36,731 nucleotides of DNA from Bacillus sp. FJAT-27245 (GCF_001273955.1 NZ_LIGI01000001.1:1546656-1583386); one strand, 5' to 3'; counted from the stretch's first letter, positions 14,916-24,594 are shown. The notes: generated from the letters alone by a model not told the origin. Translations and numbers: made by a program.

Positions 14916-15938
14916 ATGATGATGAGCTTGCAGCTTTTGGGCATAACTGTCCTATGGACGTTTTTGTATGGATATCTTATCGTCGCCTCGGTCGATTTCG
15001 GGGCTGGATTCTTTGCCTACTACGGCAAAATAACGAAAAAAGATCATGTTATCAACCATATTATCAGCAGGTACCTTTCTCCCGTGTGGGAAGTTACCAA
15101 TGTGTTTTTTGTTTTCTTTTTTGTCGGGTTGATCGGTTTTTTCCCAGACACTGCGTATTACTATGGTACTGCCCTGCTTATCCCGGGCAGTATTGCACTG
15201 ATTCTCCTTGCTCTCAGGGGCTCGTTTTACGCGTTTGGGAATTATGGCGCTAAAAAAGGTAATAGCTTTTACTTATTCCTTTATGGCGCTACGGGGCTGT
15301 TGATTCCGGCGTCGCTTTCAACCGCCTTGACCATTTCCGAAGGCGGGTTCCTGGAGAAGAAGGGGGACTCTGTCGAATTTCTAGCCATGAAACTGTTTGC
15401 GAGCCCTTATTCCTGGTCCGTAGTATTGCTCGCGATTGTTTCAGTCCTGTTCATAAGCGCTTCTTTCCTAACCTATTATGCCGACAGGGCCAACGATGTT
15501 GACGCCAGGAACGTACTGCGGAAATTTGCTTTGTTTTGGAGTATTCCCTGCATTCTTGCCAGCCTGCTTGTTTTCACAGCCTTGAAGGGCCACAATGCCA
15601 GGCATTTCTCCAATGCCCTTGATATTTGGTGGATGTTTGGGCTTTCGTTCCTTTGTTTTTTGGTGGCAACTATTTTCATTTACCGGAAAAAATGGTTCGG
15701 ATGGGCGTTCATCCTTGTTATGCTTCAATTCTTTTTCGCTTTTTTCGGATACGGGGCGTCTCACCTTCCATATATCCTTGACCCGTTCATCACAATCCAC
15801 ACAGCCGTGACAAATGATGCGATGGGGACGGCGCTCGTAATCGCTTTTATAGCGGGGCTTTTCCTGCTCGTCCCGTCGCTTGGTCTATTAATGAAGCTGT
15901 TCCTTTTCGACGCCGATTATGTGCGTGGAAAAAAGTGA
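14916..15938 (+). CDS. ythB: Cytochrome bd-type quinol oxidase subunit II (YthB)
   Basis: A 340-residue membrane protein with about eight or nine helices, partner of YthA. It begins LLGITVLWTFLYGYLIVASVDFGAGFF, the usual CydB N-terminus, and contains ISRYLSPVWEVTNVFFVFFFVG and, near the end, AVTNDAMGTALVIAFIAG. The start is one of three consecutive ATG codons (14916, 14919, 14922) behind AAGGAAAGGGG. A longer frame from TTG 14877 is rejected because that codon is 1 nt from the upstream GGAGG. It is separated from ythA by about 50 nt without a terminator, so the two form one operon. No terminator is obvious before ktrC. Confidence 0.87.
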   Translation: MMMSLQLLGITVLWTFLYGYLIVASVDFGAGFFAYYGKITKKDHVINHIISRYLSPVWEVTNVFFVFFFVGLIGFFPDTAYYYGTALLIPGSIALILLALRGSFYAFGNYGAKKGNSFYLFLYGATGLLIPASLSTALTISEGGFLEKKGDSVEFLAMKLFASPYSWSVVLLAIVSVLFISASFLTYYADRANDVDARNVLRKFALFWSIPCILASLLVFTALKGHNARHFSNALDIWWMFGLSFLCFLVATIFIYRKKWFGWAFILVMLQFFFAFFGYGASHLPYILDPFITIHTAVTNDAMGTALVIAFIAGLFLLVPSLGLLMKLFLFDADYVRGKK

Positions 15939-15940
15939 TG

Positions 15941-15969
15941 TTTCGGTTTTGTCCCTTTTTTGCTACTAT
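15941..15969 (+). promoter_or_regulatory. Promoter of ktrC
   Basis: TTTCGG (15941-15946), 17-nt spacer, TACTAT (15964-15969) with a TGC extension at 15961-15963. A SigA-type extended -10 promoter. Confidence 0.5.
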
Positions 15970-16000
15970 AGGAATAAATATGTTCCTTGGGGGAATCTGA

Positions 16001-16663
16001 GTGAAAAAAGATTTTGCAGTTATTGGCCTCGGCCGCTTTGGCGGCAGTATTTGCCGCAGGCTGTCCGAACTGGGGATGGAAGTCCTCGCGATGGACAACA
16101 ACGAAGAGAGGGTTAATGAGTACGCCTCCATTGCCTCCCATGCCATTCTCGGGGATTCCACCGATGAGGCAGTCCTGAAGGCAATTGGAATCCGGAACTT
16201 CGACCACGTCATCGTCGCGATTGGGGACAATATACAGGCAAGCATCCTGACTACCCTTATCCTGAAGGAACTTGGGGTAAAGCATGTAACGGCCAAGGCG
16301 CTGAATGATTACCATGAAAAGGTTCTTTTGAAAATTGGCGCCGATGTAGTTGCGCATCCTGAACGCGATATGGGAATCCGCATCGCCAATAATATTTCAA
16401 CGAGTACCGTCCTCGACTATCTTGACCTTTCCGACGAACACAGCATCGTTGAAATTGTCGCAAATGAACGGCTTGGCGGCAATACAATTATCGGCTTGAA
16501 TATCCGCGCCAGGTACGGAATCAACATCGTCGCAATAAAGAGGGGGAACGACATAATCGTTTCTCCGCTGGCAAACGAGAAAATCTGGCTTGGCGATATT
16601 TTGATTGTAATCGGAGCCGACGTGGACATTGAAAGGTTCAGGAAGAAGGTTATAGAAGATTAA
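16001..16663 (+). CDS. ktrC: Potassium uptake regulatory subunit KtrC (RCK protein)
   Basis: A 220-residue cytosolic RCK protein that gates a Ktr-type potassium channel (KtrD in B. subtilis). The N-terminal Rossmann part has GLGRFGGSICRRL, the acidic strand end MDNNEERV and GDSTDEAVLKAIGI. The C-terminal RCK_C domain (about 140-220) contains SIVEIVANERLGGNTIIGLNIRARYGINIVAI, the region that binds c-di-AMP in this family. The start is GTG 16001, 7 nt after GGGGGA. It matches B. subtilis KtrC (YkqB), which also converges on rnjA. A bidirectional terminator follows. Confidence 0.93.
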   Translation: MKKDFAVIGLGRFGGSICRRLSELGMEVLAMDNNEERVNEYASIASHAILGDSTDEAVLKAIGIRNFDHVIVAIGDNIQASILTTLILKELGVKHVTAKALNDYHEKVLLKIGADVVAHPERDMGIRIANNISTSTVLDYLDLSDEHSIVEIVANERLGGNTIIGLNIRARYGINIVAIKRGNDIIVSPLANEKIWLGDILIVIGADVDIERFRKKVIED

Positions 16664-16696
16664 AAAAGGAAGCTTGCGGCTGCAAGCTTCCTTTTT
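16663..16696. terminator. Bidirectional terminator between ktrC and rnjA
   Basis: Perfect 15-bp stem (16663-16677 / 16682-16696, loop GGCT) with an A-run on one side and a T-run on the other, so it serves both converging genes. Confidence 0.95.
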
Positions 16697-16716
16697 CGTA
16701 TTTTCTATCCACTTTT

Positions 16717-18384
16717 TTAGATCTCCATAATGATTGGAAGAATCATTGGGCGGCGTTTGGTTTTTTCATATAGGAATGGGCCGAGTGTATCGGTGATTTC
16801 GTTTTTGATTTCGGACCACTGGGTCGTCTTCCGCTCCATAATCTTGTTCAGATGCTTTGAAATGAGGGCTTGGGCATCGTTGATCAGGTCACCGGATTCC
16901 CTCATATAAACGAATCCGCGAGAAATGATGTCAGGTCCGGAAGCAATCTTGAATTCCTTCATATTGATGCTCACAACAACGACCACAAGGCCTTCTTCTG
17001 ACAAGATCCTCCTGTCGCGAAGGACGATGTTCCCGATGTCGCCAACCCCGCTTCCATCGATATAGACAGAACCAGAAGGGATTTTACCGGCAATTTGAGC
17101 ACTGTCTTCCGAAAGCGCAAGTACTTCGCCATTGTCCATAATAAAACAGTTTTCCTCCGGCACGCCGCAATCGACCGCAAGCTTTGCGTGCATCTTCTGC
17201 ATACGGTACTCACCGTGGATTGGCATAAAGAACTTCGGCTTGATAAGCCTTAGCATGAGTTTTTGTTCTTCCTGGCCTCCGTGTCCGGATGTATGGATAT
17301 TGCTTAGTTTGCCATGGATTACATCGGCGCCAGCGCGGAACAGCATATTAATTGTCCTGCTAACGCTGATTGTGTTCCCCGGAATTGGGGAGGAGGAGAA
17401 TACAACAGTGTCTCCAGGGTTGATCTGTATCTGGCGGTGTGTGCCATTTGCTATCCTCGAAAGGGCGGCCATTGGCTCACCCTGGCTTCCTGTACACAGA
17501 ATGGTTACCTGGTTTGCCGGGAGCCTGTTGATTTGCTGGGCGTCAATAAAGGTTTCCTTTGGTGCACGGATATAGCCGAGTTCCTGGCCGATGTTGATGG
17601 CCGCTTCCATACTCCGCCCAAAAACGGCAACCTTCCTGCCGTTTGCGACGGCAGCTTCAACTACTTGCTGCAACCTGTGGATATTGGAAGCGAAAGTCGC
17701 GAAAATAACCCGGCCATCCACCTTGCGAAAAATATCATCGATACTGTCGCCAACCCGGCGTTCGGACATTGTGAATTCGGGTATTTCACTATTCGTGCTA
17801 TCCGAAAGGAGGCAAAGAACGCCTTCCTTCCCGATTTCAGCCATTTTCGTCAGGTTCGCAGGCTCGCCAACCGGCGTGAAATCGAATTTGAAATCTCCGG
17901 TATGAACGACTTGTCCATTCGGAGTTTTTACAACAATCCCATAAGAATCAGGAATGCTATGTGTTGTTCGGAAAAACGTAACGGCGGTTTTCCGAAACTT
18001 AATGATGTCGTCTTCTTTAATTTCAATAAACTTTGTTGTCCTTAGCAGGCCATGTTCTTCCAACTTGTTTTTAATCAGTCCAAGCGCAAGCTTTCCTCCA
18101 TATATCGGTACATTGACTTCCCTCAAAAGGTAAGGAATCCCGCCAATATGGTCCTCGTGGCCATGGGTAACAAAAAGCCCTTTGATTTTTTCTGCATTTT
18201 TCACAAGGTAGGAATAATCCGGAATGACATAATCAATTCCAAGAAGTTCGTCCTCCGGAAACTTTATGCCGGCATCGATTAGGATGATTTCATCCTGGAA
18301 TTGGACTGCATACGTGTTTTTCCCAATTTCGCCAAGGCCGCCAAGGGCAAAAACAGCGGTTTGGTCATTTTTAACAAATTTCAT
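16717..18384 (-). CDS. rnjA: Ribonuclease J1
   Basis: A 555-residue metallo-beta-lactamase/beta-CASP RNase with 5'-3' exonuclease and endonuclease activity, central to mRNA turnover and 16S rRNA maturation in Bacillus. Zinc motif HGHEDHIGG is near residue 74. [18 protein letters not shown] and, in the beta-CASP part, STASN-like [13 protein letters not shown] and [10 protein letters not shown] follow. The usual C-terminal domain is present. Length equals B. subtilis RnjA. The start codon lies 6 nt after the rpoY stop with GGAG inside the end of rpoY, so the two are translationally coupled. It shares a terminator with ktrC. Confidence 0.97.
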   Translation of the reverse strand: MKFVKNDQTAVFALGGLGEIGKNTYAVQFQDEIILIDAGIKFPEDELLGIDYVIPDYSYLVKNAEKIKGLFVTHGHEDHIGGIPYLLREVNVPIYGGKLALGLIKNKLEEHGLLRTTKFIEIKEDDIIKFRKTAVTFFRTTHSIPDSYGIVVKTPNGQVVHTGDFKFDFTPVGEPANLTKMAEIGKEGVLCLLSDSTNSEIPEFTMSERRVGDSIDDIFRKVDGRVIFATFASNIHRLQQVVEAAVANGRKVAVFGRSMEAAINIGQELGYIRAPKETFIDAQQINRLPANQVTILCTGSQGEPMAALSRIANGTHRQIQINPGDTVVFSSSPIPGNTISVSRTINMLFRAGADVIHGKLSNIHTSGHGGQEEQKLMLRLIKPKFFMPIHGEYRMQKMHAKLAVDCGVPEENCFIMDNGEVLALSEDSAQIAGKIPSGSVYIDGSGVGDIGNIVLRDRRILSEEGLVVVVVSINMKEFKIASGPDIISRGFVYMRESGDLINDAQALISKHLNKIMERKTTQWSEIKNEITDTLGPFLYEKTKRRPMILPIIMEI

Positions 18385-18390
18385 AAATAA

Positions 18391-18600
18391 TCATATCTCC
18401 AATACATTAAAGTCTTCATCTTTTTTTTCATATTCCAGGTAGGCACCTTTTACTTGCTGGACAAATTCAATATTGTAGCCTCGGTCGGCCAGTCTTTTTC
18501 TGACATCCCTTTCCGACTCACCCTCGATATAAAGGGATTTGGTATTTTCCCTGATAGGTACCTCGTTGAGCCTTTCCTGGTAATAAATCTTGAATAACAT
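18391..18600 (-). CDS. rpoY: RNA polymerase epsilon subunit RpoY (YkzG)
   Basis: A 69-residue protein with [20 protein letters not shown] and the ending [11 protein letters not shown] typical of the epsilon subunit found in Firmicutes RNA polymerase. It forms a two-gene operon with rnjA, as in B. subtilis. A TATAAT -10 lies on the minus strand at 18641-18636, about 35 nt upstream of the ATG. Confidence 0.95.
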   Translation of the reverse strand: MLFKIYYQERLNEVPIRENTKSLYIEGESERDVRKRLADRGYNIEFVQQVKGAYLEYEKKDEDFNVLEI

Positions 18601-18635
18601 GTTTCCTCGCTCCTATCTCCACATTTGCATTGTCT

Positions 18636-18641
18636 ATTATA
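18636..18641 (-). promoter_or_regulatory. -10 of the rpoY-rnjA operon
   Basis: Perfect TATAAT on the minus strand, 36 nt upstream of the rpoY start. The -35 is not clear. Confidence 0.5.
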
Positions 18642-18730
18642 AAACCCCTGGTCCGAATTCCATGCCTGTGCCGGATTCCGGGGGAAACGCTAACATCATT
18701 CCCACTGCCTTTCAATTTACAATAAGGAAG

Positions 18731-18756
18731 GAGCCCTCCGCAAGTTTGAAGGGCTC
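18731..18756 (-). terminator. Terminator of the 23-residue peptide gene
   Basis: GAGCCCT (18731-18737) pairs with AGGGCTC (18750-18756) immediately after the peptide stop. On the minus strand it is followed by a pyrimidine-rich CTTCCTTATT. Confidence 0.65.
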
Positions 18757-18762
18757 AAAACA

Positions 18763-18834
18763 TTAGGCAATGGATTTTTTTCGTAATAAATCTTTCCACT
18801 GTTTTAAAAGCTTTTGTCTGAGCTTCTTTAACAT
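18763..18834 (-). CDS. Small cationic amphipathic peptide, 23 residues, unrecognised
   Basis: An ATG at 18834 opens 23 codons ending in TAA, preceded by AAGGAG about 10 nt upstream. The peptide starts MLKKLRQKLLKQW and ends with KSIA. It has nine Lys/Arg and one Asp. Leu/Trp residues at positions 2, 5, 9, 10, 13, 16 and 17 form one face of a helix. It has its own SigA-like promoter (18884-18857) and a terminator directly after the stop, so it is a complete transcription unit. It lies upstream of rpoY on the same strand. I do not recognise it. It could be membrane-active, RNA-binding or a type I toxin-like peptide; no function is claimed. Confidence 0.6.
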   Translation of the reverse strand: MLKKLRQKLLKQWKDLLRKKSIA

Positions 18835-18856
18835 AGTGGATCATCTCCTTACCTTT

Positions 18857-18884
18857 ATTTTATACCATCCTTGTCCAATGTAAA
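18857..18884 (-). promoter_or_regulatory. SigA-like promoter of the 23-residue peptide gene
   Basis: On the minus strand: TTTACA (18884-18879), 16-nt spacer, TAAAAT (18862-18857). Each hexamer matches consensus at five of six positions. Confidence 0.55.
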
Positions 18885-19088
18885 GCAGCCAGGTGAATAA
18901 TTGGGCTTGTTTTTCCGATTTTCGGGCGTGAATCTTAACAAAAATCGTTCTTCTTGTTACTACTAGTATATGTGTGTCCGTTCAATATCTTCATGGTTAA
19001 TCTTGGAATCGTTAAATGTCAGTAAATTGACAAGATATTTCTGAAAGATTAATGTTTTTACTATTGAAAGACGTCAGGGGGAATGGTT

Positions 19089-20012
19089 TTGGGCAGGCTT
19101 TATGTATCGTTAGTAGGTTTGGGTATGATTTGGGGAACTTCCTTTATGTTTATCAAAATTCTTTTAAAAACACTTGGGCCAGCGGAGGTCGTCTTCGGCC
19201 GTACGTTCTTCGGCGCCGCCATGCTTTTGGCCATCGCCTTTGCTGTGAAAAAATCTTTGCGGCCATTAACGGGGCTTCCCCACGCGAAACTTATCGCCAT
19301 TGCACTTGCAAATAATGTTTTGCCGTGGCTGCTGATATCAGCAGGAGAAACAAAGATAACATCAAGCCTTGCCTCCATTATTAATGCTACTACCCCCATA
19401 TGGACTTTGTTAATCGGGTTTCTATTCTTTTCGGCAAAGCTTCGGAAAAACCAGTGGATTGGGGCTTTCATTGGGTTTTGCGGAATATTCCTTCTTTCCG
19501 ATTTTGGGAGCAACACATTTGGGTCGGGCAATTTGGCGGGCATTTTAATGATGAGTGGGGCGGCGCTTTGTTATGGCATTGGATCGCATATGACGAAGAA
19601 ATATGCCAGTGGAGTGCCAATCTTTGAACTTTCGCTGTATACGCTCGCTTTTTCCTCGGTAGCGAGTTTCATTGCGATGCTCGTAACGGGGCTGCCGGAC
19701 GCATCGGTTTTCTTTAGCCTGCACAATATAGGGGCGTTTGTCGGCCTAGGGGCAGTGGGTTCGGGAATTGCCTATCTTATTTATTATTATCTTGTGCAAA
19801 AAGGGAGCCCTGAATTTGCTGCTCTTGTAACCTATTTAGCACCGGTCTTCGCAATCATCTGGGGAGCGTTCCTTCTCGGGGAGGAAATCCATTTGTCGAT
19901 GATGTTGGGCCTAGGTATTATTTTTTCAGGCGTCTATATATCTTCTATTAAACCAAAAGCTCGTACCGCCAGCAGTTCCAACCAAAAAGCCAAATCGAAG
20001 ACAGCGAATTGA
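19089..20012 (+). CDS. EamA/DMT-family transporter
   Basis: A 307-residue membrane protein with ten predicted helices in two EamA repeats. It starts with GLGMIWGTSFMFIKILLKTLGPAEVVFGR and has the second repeat at about 145-290 (GAALCYGIGSHMTKKY; YLAPVFAIIWGAFLLGEEI). Such DMT proteins export metabolites, often amino acids or purines; the substrate cannot be read from the sequence. TTG 19089 is preferred because AGGGG (19077-19081) is 7 nt before it. ATG 19083 is only 1 nt from that site. The C-terminus is basic and Ser-rich. It is flanked by minus-strand genes and stands alone. Confidence 0.85.
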   Translation: MGRLYVSLVGLGMIWGTSFMFIKILLKTLGPAEVVFGRTFFGAAMLLAIAFAVKKSLRPLTGLPHAKLIAIALANNVLPWLLISAGETKITSSLASIINATTPIWTLLIGFLFFSAKLRKNQWIGAFIGFCGIFLLSDFGSNTFGSGNLAGILMMSGAALCYGIGSHMTKKYASGVPIFELSLYTLAFSSVASFIAMLVTGLPDASVFFSLHNIGAFVGLGAVGSGIAYLIYYYLVQKGSPEFAALVTYLAPVFAIIWGAFLLGEEIHLSMMLGLGIIFSGVYISSIKPKARTASSSNQKAKSKTAN

Positions 20013-20082
20013 AGTTTAAAAAGCAAAAGCCATATTCCATGGCCGATCAATGAAGCATCCGGTTTGGCTTTGTGGAAAAATA

Positions 20083-20107
20083 AGCCGCCCATAAGGATTG
20101 GACGGCT
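20083..20107 (-). terminator. Terminator of def
   Basis: On the minus strand AGCCGTCC pairs with GGGCGGCT (one G-U pair) followed by TATTTTT, just after the def stop. Confidence 0.85.
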
Positions 20108-20114
20108 GAAAAAA

Positions 20115-20669
20115 TCATCTTTCGATAGGAATTGCATTTTCAATCGGCTTATAAGGGTCTTCCTTGTTGATATGGTCATAGAACATAATGCCGTTCAGAT
20201 GGTCAATTTCATGCTGGAAGACGATAGCGGTTAGTCCTTTTAGCCGGAGCTTTACTTCGTTCCCATCCGCGTCGTATCCTTTTACCGTGATACGCGCGTA
20301 TCGTGGGACATAACCTGGGTGGGGCTCATCGACTGAAAGGCACCCTTCACCTGAAGTCAGGTATGCCCTTTCCACCGAATGGCTCACAATCCTTGGATTG
20401 AAAAGGGCGTGGCTATGTACATTCCCTTTTTCGTCATGCACATGGACGGCAATCATTCTTTTCGGCACATTTATTTGCGGTGCGGCCAAGCCTATGCCAG
20501 GGCGAAGCCCGTATTTTTCTGCGATCTCGGTGTTCTGGCTATTTTTAACATACTCAAGGAGGCTCGCAAGGGTTTCCTTGTCTTCTTCTGAGGGAGGCAT
20601 GGGCACTTCATTGGCTGTTTTTCTTAAGGTTGGGTGCCCGTCCCGAATAATATCGTCCATTGTTATCAT
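20115..20669 (-). CDS. def: Peptide deformylase
   Basis: A 184-residue metalloenzyme removing the formyl group from nascent proteins. All three motifs are intact: GIGLAAPQ, EGCLS (C110) and QHEIDHLNG (H153, E154, H157). The insertion between motifs and the length place it in the type 2 (Gram-positive) class like B. subtilis DefB (YkrB). That gene also lies between rnjA and ykyA there, supporting orthology. It is monocistronic with its own terminator. Confidence 0.96.
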   Translation of the reverse strand: MITMDDIIRDGHPTLRKTANEVPMPPSEEDKETLASLLEYVKNSQNTEIAEKYGLRPGIGLAAPQINVPKRMIAVHVHDEKGNVHSHALFNPRIVSHSVERAYLTSGEGCLSVDEPHPGYVPRYARITVKGYDADGNEVKLRLKGLTAIVFQHEIDHLNGIMFYDHINKEDPYKPIENAIPIER

Positions 20670-20850
20670 ATTTTTAGTTCACTCCTGTAAAACAAAACAT
20701 TAATCCCAATCCCTATCGTAGGGAAGAAGTATGACATTAGTCTAGCAGACAATCGCCAAAAAGTTAATTAGATGAATTTTTTGGCCCATTAAAATCGGGT
20801 GGTAAAACCGTCCTGTCAAAAACGGCAGGGAGGCGGCTTGTTGCTGCAAC

Positions 20851-20873
20851 AAAAAGAAGAGGCGGGCACCTCT
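20851..20873 (-). terminator. Terminator of the YjcZ-type gene
   Basis: AGAGG (20858-20862) pairs with CCTCT (20869-20873). On the minus strand it is followed by TCTTTTTG. Confidence 0.75.
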
Positions 20874-20886
20874 CCTTCATATGCCA

Positions 20887-21021
20887 TTATAGCCAGGCGC
20901 AACCGACAATAATCAAAAGAATAAACAGTACAACGATTAAGGCAAAACCCCTGCCCCAGCCGCAAAATCCACCGTATCCGCCAACTCCGACGGGATAGCC
21001 GTATCCGCAGTAACCGTACAT
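20887..21021 (-). CDS. YjcZ-family sporulation miniprotein
   Basis: A 44-residue protein too short for usual gene callers. It has a Gly/Tyr/Cys-rich N-terminus (MYGYCGYGYP… GYGGFCGWG) and a single hydrophobic helix RGFALIVVLFILLIIVGCAW, the hallmark of the YjcZ/YsxB-like sporulation miniproteins common in Bacillus. GGAGGAGG precedes the ATG by about 7 nt and a terminator follows the stop. Members are usually expressed in the mother cell or coat; that is inferred here. A 74-codon frame overlapping it in another phase (to 20816) is a shadow. Confidence 0.8.
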   Translation of the reverse strand: MYGYCGYGYPVGVGGYGGFCGWGRGFALIVVLFILLIIVGCAWL

Positions 21022-21046
21022 AAGCGTTCCTCCTCCACATAACGTT

Positions 21047-21114
21047 CGCCGGCCCTTTTACCCGGGCGACTATTACAGCCTATGCGGGCCCCCATCGGAT
21101 CGTATGGGCCGGCG
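21047..21114. repeat. GC-rich inverted repeat upstream of the YjcZ-type gene
   Basis: CGCCGGCCC (21047-21055) and GGGCCGGCG (21106-21114) are perfect inverted copies 50 nt apart, with a smaller CCCAT/ATGGG stem inside. It would form a long hairpin in the leader of the YjcZ-type transcript. The block is much GC-richer than its surroundings. Confidence 0.45.
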
Positions 21115-21240
21115 CCCACTCATAAAAGGGTATTTCCATGAATAGAGTGGAATATCGCGGACAAGCATTCGTTTAATGAAAGTTGTCAAATGCAAAAACT
21201 CCCGATATAGTTGAATTGTTAAGAAAAGGAGTGATTTACT

Positions 21241-21906
21241 TTGCCATTTTCTCCAACGAAAAAACTGCTGTTCCTTTTAGGGGCAGCCATCATGCTGCTA
21301 ACAGGGTGCATTGGAAAAGAATCACCGGAATCGCAGCTGTACGAAGTGATGGAAAAAGCGGTAAAAGCCGAAAAACAGTTTGAAGCCCAACAAGATCCCC
21401 TCATTGAGCTTGAAACAAAGGAAAAAGCAATTTTTGATAAAATTATGGGCCTTGGCCTGAAGGAATACAGCCAAATATCCACTTTGTCGGATGAGGCACT
21501 AGCCATTGTCGCAAAAAGAAAAGAACATATCGAACTTGAGCGCCAAAGCCTTGAACAATCCAGGCAACAATTCGAAAAAGCATCCGCCATCCTGGATAAA
21601 ATCAAAAAGCCCGAATTGAAGAAAAAAGCAGAATTTCTATATGAAACGATGAAAGAACGATACGAAATACATGAATCGCTCTTTAAGGAATACATGAACG
21701 CACTTGAGGGAGACCGCAAACTGTATACTTCCCTTAAGGCAAAGGATGTATCATTGGAAAACCTCGAAGGCCAGGTAAACAAACTTAATGACACTTACTC
21801 CAGCATCCTGGAAGCGAATGAAAAGTTTAATGAATTAACCGAAAAATACAATCAGGAAAAGCTCGACTTTTATAAATTGGCTGGGCTTATCGGCAAGGAA
21901 TCCTAA
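21241..21906 (+). CDS. ykyA: YkyA-family cell-surface lipoprotein
   Basis: A 221-residue lipoprotein with signal ending MLLTGC (lipidated C23). The mature part is almost entirely charged helix rich in Glu and Lys (about 30-215), probably a coiled-coil bundle. It corresponds to B. subtilis YkyA, a putative cell-wall-binding lipoprotein that also stands directly upstream of pdhA. The start is TTG 21241 behind AAGGAGTGA. A strong terminator follows, so it is not co-transcribed with pdhABCD. Function unknown. Confidence 0.9.
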   Translation: MPFSPTKKLLFLLGAAIMLLTGCIGKESPESQLYEVMEKAVKAEKQFEAQQDPLIELETKEKAIFDKIMGLGLKEYSQISTLSDEALAIVAKRKEHIELERQSLEQSRQQFEKASAILDKIKKPELKKKAEFLYETMKERYEIHESLFKEYMNALEGDRKLYTSLKAKDVSLENLEGQVNKLNDTYSSILEANEKFNELTEKYNQEKLDFYKLAGLIGKES

Positions 21907-21911
21907 TCGGA

Positions 21912-21938
21912 GCAGGCAGAGGATGCCTGCTTTTTTTT
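21912..21938 (+). terminator. Terminator of ykyA
   Basis: GCAGGCA (21912-21918) pairs with TGCCTGC (21924-21930), followed by eight T. Confidence 0.93.
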
Positions 21939-21991
21939 GCCGGCAAAAGCTCCTTCCGTTTGTTACTTCAAGGTAATATATGGGTGAGACA

Positions 21992-22171
21992 GAACTAATA
22001 CAGATTCAGAAAATGAACTAGTACAGATTGATTTATGTTCATGTTATTTTCCAATATTGTAATAGTGGTAAATTTATAGGTCGTGATTATTGACGGTTTG
22101 GAAGGGAATGGTGTAAACTCGATTTGCAGGGGAGAATTGTATTAATTTAATGGGGCCAACAACTGGTACAG
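21992..22171. repeat. Three AACTRRTACAG motifs in the pre-pdhA gap
   Basis: GAACTAATACAGATT (21992-22006) and GAACTAGTACAGATT (22015-22029) differ at one base and start 23 nt apart. AACTGGTACAG recurs at 22161-22171. Tandem direct repeats of this kind are typical operators of MocR (GntR/aminotransferase) regulators; that link is inference. No gene for such a regulator is in the window. Confidence 0.5.
22090..22119 (+). promoter_or_regulatory. Possible promoter in the pre-pdhA gap
   Basis: TTGACG (22090-22095), 18-nt spacer, TAAACT (22114-22119). It is the only reasonable SigA-like pair upstream of pdhA, leaving a leader of about 300 nt. Confidence 0.35.
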
Positions 22172-22288
22172 CATAAAAAGCAGTGCATTGCGGAAATTGG
22201 GTTTCCAATCGCCGCGCTTGTGGAAAACTATATAGATATGCGCCAGCTGCCCTTTGGACATACAGGAGTATCAGGCAGCAATTTATAA
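22151..22288 (+). pseudogene. Coding-like remnant upstream of pdhA, unrecognised
   Basis: The 520-nt gap between ykyA and pdhA holds no complete gene. From 22151 one frame is open for 45 codons to a TAA at 22286-22288. It reads like real protein sequence (…AEIGFPIAALVENYIDMRQL, then PFGHTGVSG) but has no start codon with a ribosome binding site, and a stop lies immediately upstream. It may be the tail of a deleted gene. The parent family is not recognised. Confidence 0.3.
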
Positions 22289-22387
22289 CATTCTTATAGG
22301 GAAAGCATCATATAGCCGCTTTTATGGGTAACATAAGTGAGTATTTACATCCCATTAAATAAGAAACCCCGAATTTGTTTGCTGTAA

Positions 22388-23542
<1,155 letters not shown>

Positions 23543-23544
23543 TC

Positions 23545-24522
23545 ATGGCTCAAATGACAATGATCCAGGCAATCACGGATGCCTTACGCATAGAACTTCG
23601 CAATAACGAAAAGACTTTGATATTCGGGGAGGACGTGGGGGTAAACGGCGGTGTGTTCCGTGCTACCGAAGGCCTTCAAAAGGAATTTGGCGAAGAGCGG
23701 GTATTTGATACACCGCTTGCTGAATCGGGCATCGGCGGATTGGCAATCGGCCTTTCGCTTACCGGCTATCGCCCAATCCCCGAAATTCAGTTTTTCGGGT
23801 TTGTATTTGAGGTAATGGATTCCATTGCCGGCCAAATGTCAAGGATGCGCTACCGCTCCGGGGGGCGTTACAATATGCCGATTACGGTCAGATCCCCATT
23901 TGGCGGCGGGGTACATACACCAGAACTTCACTCCGACAGCCTTGAAGGATTAATGATGCAGACACCAGGATTAAAAGTTGTCGTTCCATCAACGCCATAT
24001 GATGCGAAGGGACTGCTGATTTCCGCTATCCGTGATAACGATCCAGTCATTTTCCTAGAACATTTGAAGCTTTACCGTGGATTCCGTGAAGAGGTGCCAG
24101 AGGAAGAATACACCATCCCACTTGGGAAAGCGGATATTAAGCGCGAAGGAAAGGATTTATCAATCATTACGTATGGCGCGATGGTTCATGAATCACTTAA
24201 AGCCGCGGAAGAACTTGAGAAGGAAGGCCATTCCGTGGAAGTAATCGACCTCCGTACACTGATGCCTTTGGATATCGAAGCAATCGTTGCTTCAGTTGAA
24301 AAGACAGGGCGCGCGATTGTTGTCCAGGAAGCCCAGAAGCAGGCTGGCGCCGCAAATTTTGTTATCAGCGAAATCATGGAGCGTTCCGTCTTGAGCCTTG
24401 AAGCGCCTGTACTTACTGTGGCTGCGCCTGATACGGTTTATCCTTTCTCCCAGGCTGAAAACGTATGGCTTCCAAATTTTAAAGATGTCATTGAAACGGC
24501 CAAGAAAGTACTTACGTTTTAA
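23545..24522 (+). CDS. pdhB: Pyruvate dehydrogenase E1 beta subunit
   Basis: A 325-residue E1 beta subunit completing the alpha2beta2 ThDP enzyme. Typical stretches are [70 protein letters not shown] and the C-terminal transketolase domain with [11 protein letters not shown]. The length equals the B. subtilis protein. It is translationally linked to pdhA and followed by pdhC after 72 nt that contain no terminator. Confidence 0.97.
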   Translation: MAQMTMIQAITDALRIELRNNEKTLIFGEDVGVNGGVFRATEGLQKEFGEERVFDTPLAESGIGGLAIGLSLTGYRPIPEIQFFGFVFEVMDSIAGQMSRMRYRSGGRYNMPITVRSPFGGGVHTPELHSDSLEGLMMQTPGLKVVVPSTPYDAKGLLISAIRDNDPVIFLEHLKLYRGFREEVPEEEYTIPLGKADIKREGKDLSIITYGAMVHESLKAAEELEKEGHSVEVIDLRTLMPLDIEAIVASVEKTGRAIVVQEAQKQAGAANFVISEIMERSVLSLEAPVLTVAAPDTVYPFSQAENVWLPNFKDVIETAKKVLTF

Positions 24523-24594
24523 TAGGACAAGCGCTGCTTAGGCGAAGTTTTATAAACATGAAGATATTCAGGAACAATAGGAGGATGAGGCATA

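Noticed and set aside
17314-18045. 243-codon plus-strand ORF opposite rnjA
   Set aside because: It is antisense to a highly conserved gene, has no ribosome binding site, and its translation has no recognisable domain; a shadow of the rnjA codon pattern.
20816-21040. 74-codon minus-strand ORF overlapping the YjcZ-type gene
   Set aside because: It is Arg-rich and offset in frame from the 44-residue YjcZ-type protein, which has the ribosome binding site and family pattern.
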